Assembly: GCF_002803155.1 (NCBI RefSeq)
Contig: NZ_NNBP01000030.1
Coordinates: forward strand, 53,439-117,438
Source of the DNA: Streptomyces sp. CB02959
Lineage (GTDB): Bacteria > Actinomycetota > Actinomycetes > Streptomycetales > Streptomycetaceae
Direction: 5' to 3'
DNA: 64,000 nt
This document shows positions 61,438 through 64,000 of the stretch, one piece after another. Every line of letters begins with the position of its first letter. Position 1 is the stretch's first letter. The translations under genes were made by a program, and so were the position numbers. Below the pieces are notes generated by a model, which ran no database searches, was not told where the DNA came from, and saw nothing but the letters and a program-made list of their open reading frames with translations.

Positions 61438-62911
61438 CTATCGGGAGCTTTGGTAGCCGTCCGTGGCGCCGCGCCACTCGATCAGGAGGAGAGTCGCATC
61501 GTCCGTGGTGATTCCACCCCGTTCACGCATGAGGGCGTGGGGTAGGGAGCGGACTGCCGCCCGCACTTCGGTCCCGGTGCGCGCGATGCGGTCCACCCAG
61601 TCGATGAGTGTTCTTCGCCGAACTCCTCCCCGTCGGTTTCGTGCTCCTCAATCAACCCGTCCGTGAAGCACAGGACACGGTCGCCCGGCTCCAGGACCAG
61701 CTCGCTGATCCGGAGCTCCTGGCCGCCGAAGCCGACCGGCAGGGTGGTCGCGCTGTGGAGCCGCCGGATGATGCGCCGTCCGCGGATGAGCAGGGGCACG
61801 GGATGTCCCGCGTTGACCCACTGGAGGTTCCCGGTGGCCGTGTTGAGCTGCATCATCTGGGCGGTCACGAAGTGGTCGGGGCCGAACTTGCCGGCGATCG
61901 TCCGGTCCATGAACGCGTAGATCTCGGAGAGCCCGATGCTGATGCGCCGCGCGTGCCGGTAGGAACCGATGGCCACCGTGGCCATCGTGGCGGCATCGAG
62001 ACCGTGGCCCATCGCGTCGACCACCGCCACATGCAGGATGTCGCCGTTGAGGGCGTAGTCGAAGCTGTCACCCGCGACGTCGTACGCGGGCTCCAGAATC
62101 CCGGCCACCGCGACCCGGGGCACGGACATCGCCAGCGGTGGCAGGACCGACCACTGGATCTCCGCGGCGACGCTCATCGGCTCCCTGCGTCGGACCCGGA
62201 AGAACAGATCGGTGTAGCCGTGCTTGGTCACCAGCATGTCGGCCACCAGGGCGATGATCCTGCGCAGCAACCGCCAGTCGTCGTCGATGCTGTCCAGGGT
62301 GACGACCATGACGCCCACGTGGTCCCCGCCCTCCAACAGCGGCAGGTAGACCCGCACACCGTCGTCCTGCCCCACCTCGACGCGACGCCCGTCCAGAAAG
62401 GCCCGGCCGGCGTCCGAGTCGTCGATCGGCTGCGGCTCACCGGTCACCAGCCCCTCGCCGGGCGCCGGAACCGGCAACAGCTGTCCGTAGTCATGCAGCA
62501 GGATCGTGATCTCGCGGCCACCGAGCGGGCCCACCACTTCCGCGACCAGCGGACCGAGAAGATAGGGCGGAGATTCGTGCCCCCGATCCATGTCACGCGA
62601 GAAGTCCGCGAGCGACCCATCGTCAAGGTACGGGGGCGCCGGGTCGCGGTCACTGACAGCGACGTTCACCGCGTCGGCGGTGGCGCTGAGTTCGAGGGTG
62701 TAGTGGCCGCCCCGTGGCGCAGGGCATTGGTGGCGAGTTCGGGGACCCACCAGGGCGAGGGTTTCCGCAGCCTCGGAATCCAAGGACGGGGCGAGGCTGT
62801 CGGCGAAAGCACGGGCGGCATCGCGGGCGCGTGGGATGCCGACGGGGCTGTCGTCTTCAAGGGCGGCAGGGGGCTTCGGAGCTGTCGTGCTGTTGTCGTC
62901 GTGTCGTTCAT
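61438..62911 (-). pseudogene. SpoIIE-type PP2C phosphatase with ATPase domain, broken by indels
   Basis: Reassembled, the protein has an N-terminal HATPase_c anti-sigma-like domain: ARDAARAFADSLAPSLDSEA, then VPELATNALRHG (N-box) in another frame for some 12 residues, then back to GGHYTLELSATADAVNVAVS. A GAF-like middle follows, then the PP2C domain with VAGILEPAYDVAGDSFDYAL, VVDAMGHGLDAATMATVAIG and VLEPGDRVLCFTDGLIEEHE. A third shift near 61620 puts the end, LIDWVDRIARTGTEVRAAVR, in the next frame. The indels are single bases in G/C runs, two of them compensating: sequencing error is as likely as decay. Such proteins regulate sigma factors through anti-anti-sigma dephosphorylation. Confidence 0.8.
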
Positions 62912-63443
62912 GCGCTCACACCCCGCCTGGGTCGGTTATGCCGCCGGACCGGTCTTCAACCCGGACGGCACTCTTCCCGGTGTGCATGAGGTAGAAGTCC
63001 ACTCACTGTCTGTTGAGAAAATCTGTAACGCCGAGAGTAGACATGGGTGGGTGCGGGGGTTAGTGTTTCCCCGTACCCAAGAAGTCGAAGAGGGCGCGGC
63101 AGAGATGAACTGCCGCGTGAGCAGGTCAGGCAGGATGCGGAACGGCAGTGGGCGCGGAGGGGCCGGAGATGGTGGGTTCCTTCGCTGACTGCCGGGCCGA
63201 GCGGCCCCGGGGGCCGCGTGTACCACCCGCGATATCCAGCAGCACAACCGAGTAACCGAAGGTAAGAAGCAGAACGCCATCAGGATCGCCTGGGCGGGCA
63301 GAGCACCGCTCGGGTACCGCAGGCCCCAGATTGGAAGGTGGTCCCCGGTCACGCATCCGCGATCCCCGCACTTCCGCCTTCCCAGGCGGACCAGCGGAAC
63401 AAGAAGGCCGGCGCAGTCAGCCGGCAGGTGGTGTTGAAAGCTC

Positions 63444-63476
63444 GGGGCCCGGGTGCCAGTACAGCACTCGGGCCCC
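63444..63476 (+). promoter_or_regulatory. Hairpin in the merR leader
   Basis: GGGGCCCGGGTGC and GCACTCGGGCCCC around seven bases, 27 bases before the merR ATG. So close to a start it could attenuate expression or end an upstream transcript. 62912-63443 holds no supported gene. Confidence 0.45.
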
Positions 63477-63503
63477 TCGACGCGTCCCCGAAAGAAGAGG
63501 TCT

Positions 63504-63830
63504 ATGCCCCCTCGCAGTTCCCGCCCCGTCGACAAGTTCGACGACGACGACTACCCCGCCTACACCATGGGCCGGGCCGCCGAGATGATCGGCAGCACCC
63601 CCGCTTTCCTCCGCGCCCTCGGCGAGCACCGACTGATCACTCCTCTGCGCTCCGAAGGCGGCCACCGCCGCTACTCCCGCTACCAACTGCGCATCGCCGC
63701 CCGCACCCGCGAACTCGTCGACGCCGGCACCCCCATCGAAGCCGCCTGCCGCATCATCATCCTCGAAGACCAACTCGAAGAAGCCCAGCGCATCAACGAA
63801 GAACTGCGTACCCGCGGTGCCACCTCGTAA
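63504..63830 (+). CDS. Small MerR-family regulator
   Basis: 108 residues from ATG 63504 (AAGAGG upstream). The winged helix is YTMGRAAEMIGSTPAFLRAL, GEHRLITPLRSEGGHRRYSR, YQLRIAARTRELVDAGTPIE, followed by a short dimer helix LEDQLEEAQRINEELRTRG. No effector domain and no cysteines, so it does not sense metals like classic MerR. It is often encoded near cold-shock genes in Streptomyces. Confidence 0.9.
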   Translation: MPPRSSRPVDKFDDDDYPAYTMGRAAEMIGSTPAFLRALGEHRLITPLRSEGGHRRYSRYQLRIAARTRELVDAGTPIEAACRIIILEDQLEEAQRINEELRTRGATS

Positions 63831-64000
63831 CGGCTGGTTTTATCGAGCGGTGGTGAAGTCACTTGCGGCCTGATCCATGGTGGGGCGATGTTGATGAGTT
63901 TGGGTTCTGGCTCAATTTCTGTGGAGCGTGCACTCTGCGTGACCGTTGATTTTGGTGATGGCTCTGAGTGGGCGGTTCGTGAGCCTTTGAGTCATTCTGT
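63831..64000. other. Right edge, nothing recognised
   Basis: The last 170 bases are less GC-rich than the rest and have no clear gene; they could be the start of a mobile element that continues outside the window. Confidence 0.3.

Overview
The window is high-GC DNA with strongly GC-biased third codon positions, frequent GTG starts, GGAGG-type ribosome binding sites and families typical of Streptomyces (DUF5753/DUF397 regulators, SCO5918-family protein, DUF6243, DUF6529, golvesin-domain secreted proteins). It looks like a Streptomyces chromosome where a relic-rich accessory region runs into a conserved core block at the right end.

Layout. 1-4.9 kb: the left part of a type I-C CRISPR-Cas locus on the minus strand (cas3, a 45-codon membrane-protein ORF, cas5, cas8c running off the left edge); no CRISPR array is visible. 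5.4-11.7 kb: a decayed serine recombinase, a DUF5753 regulator / SAM-methyltransferase / DUF397 module, several small genes and broken genes, and the first copy of a repeat framed by GTCAGCA boxes. 11.9-23.5 kb: intact metabolic genes: Xaa-Pro aminopeptidase and a SnoaL-like protein, then a hydantoin-type catabolic cluster (hyuA-hyuB facing a PucR regulator, a DUF917 protein, a second hydantoinase-like protein and an MFS transporter). 23.7-35.3 kb: a graveyard of IS3, IS5, IS701, ISAs1 and ISL3 pieces around a truncated golvesin/transglycosylase-like secreted protein with two coupled secreted or membrane genes, one intact unknown gene, and a nearly whole ISAs1 element that cut a nuclease-like gene. 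35.4-40.2 kb: amidohydrolase, Na+/solute symporter and DUF3311 operon, divergent from an AsnC/Lrp regulator. 40.3-44 kb: a glycosyltransferase fragment cut by a complete IS5-family element that carries an accessory ORF, dispersed repeats and an integrase pseudogene. 44.1-51.5 kb: vanadium-type haloperoxidase, DUF6529 protein, a cupredoxin / metallophosphoesterase / membrane protein operon, a ferredoxin-reductase-like flavoenzyme and a transaldolase relic. 51.8-57 kb: more repeats, an M16 peptidase relic, a carotenoid oxygenase divergent from a PadR regulator with a clear operator, an IS-accessory relic and a tRNA-Gly 3' fragment that looks like an attachment site. 58.1-63.8 kb: the cold-shock protein, DEAD-box helicase, CBS-domain and SCO5918-family block, a SpoIIE-type phosphatase and a small MerR protein.

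How genes work together. The hydantoin genes form two converging units whose 3' ends overlap, consistent with PucR-controlled ring opening of imported cyclic ureides. The symporter and amidohydrolase probably import and hydrolyse a substrate sensed by the AsnC protein. The cold-shock and helicase genes form an RNA-remodelling unit.

Caveat. Many otherwise well-conserved genes are broken by one-base indels, some of which compensate each other (for example in the SpoIIE phosphatase). Part of this may be sequencing error and not gene decay.
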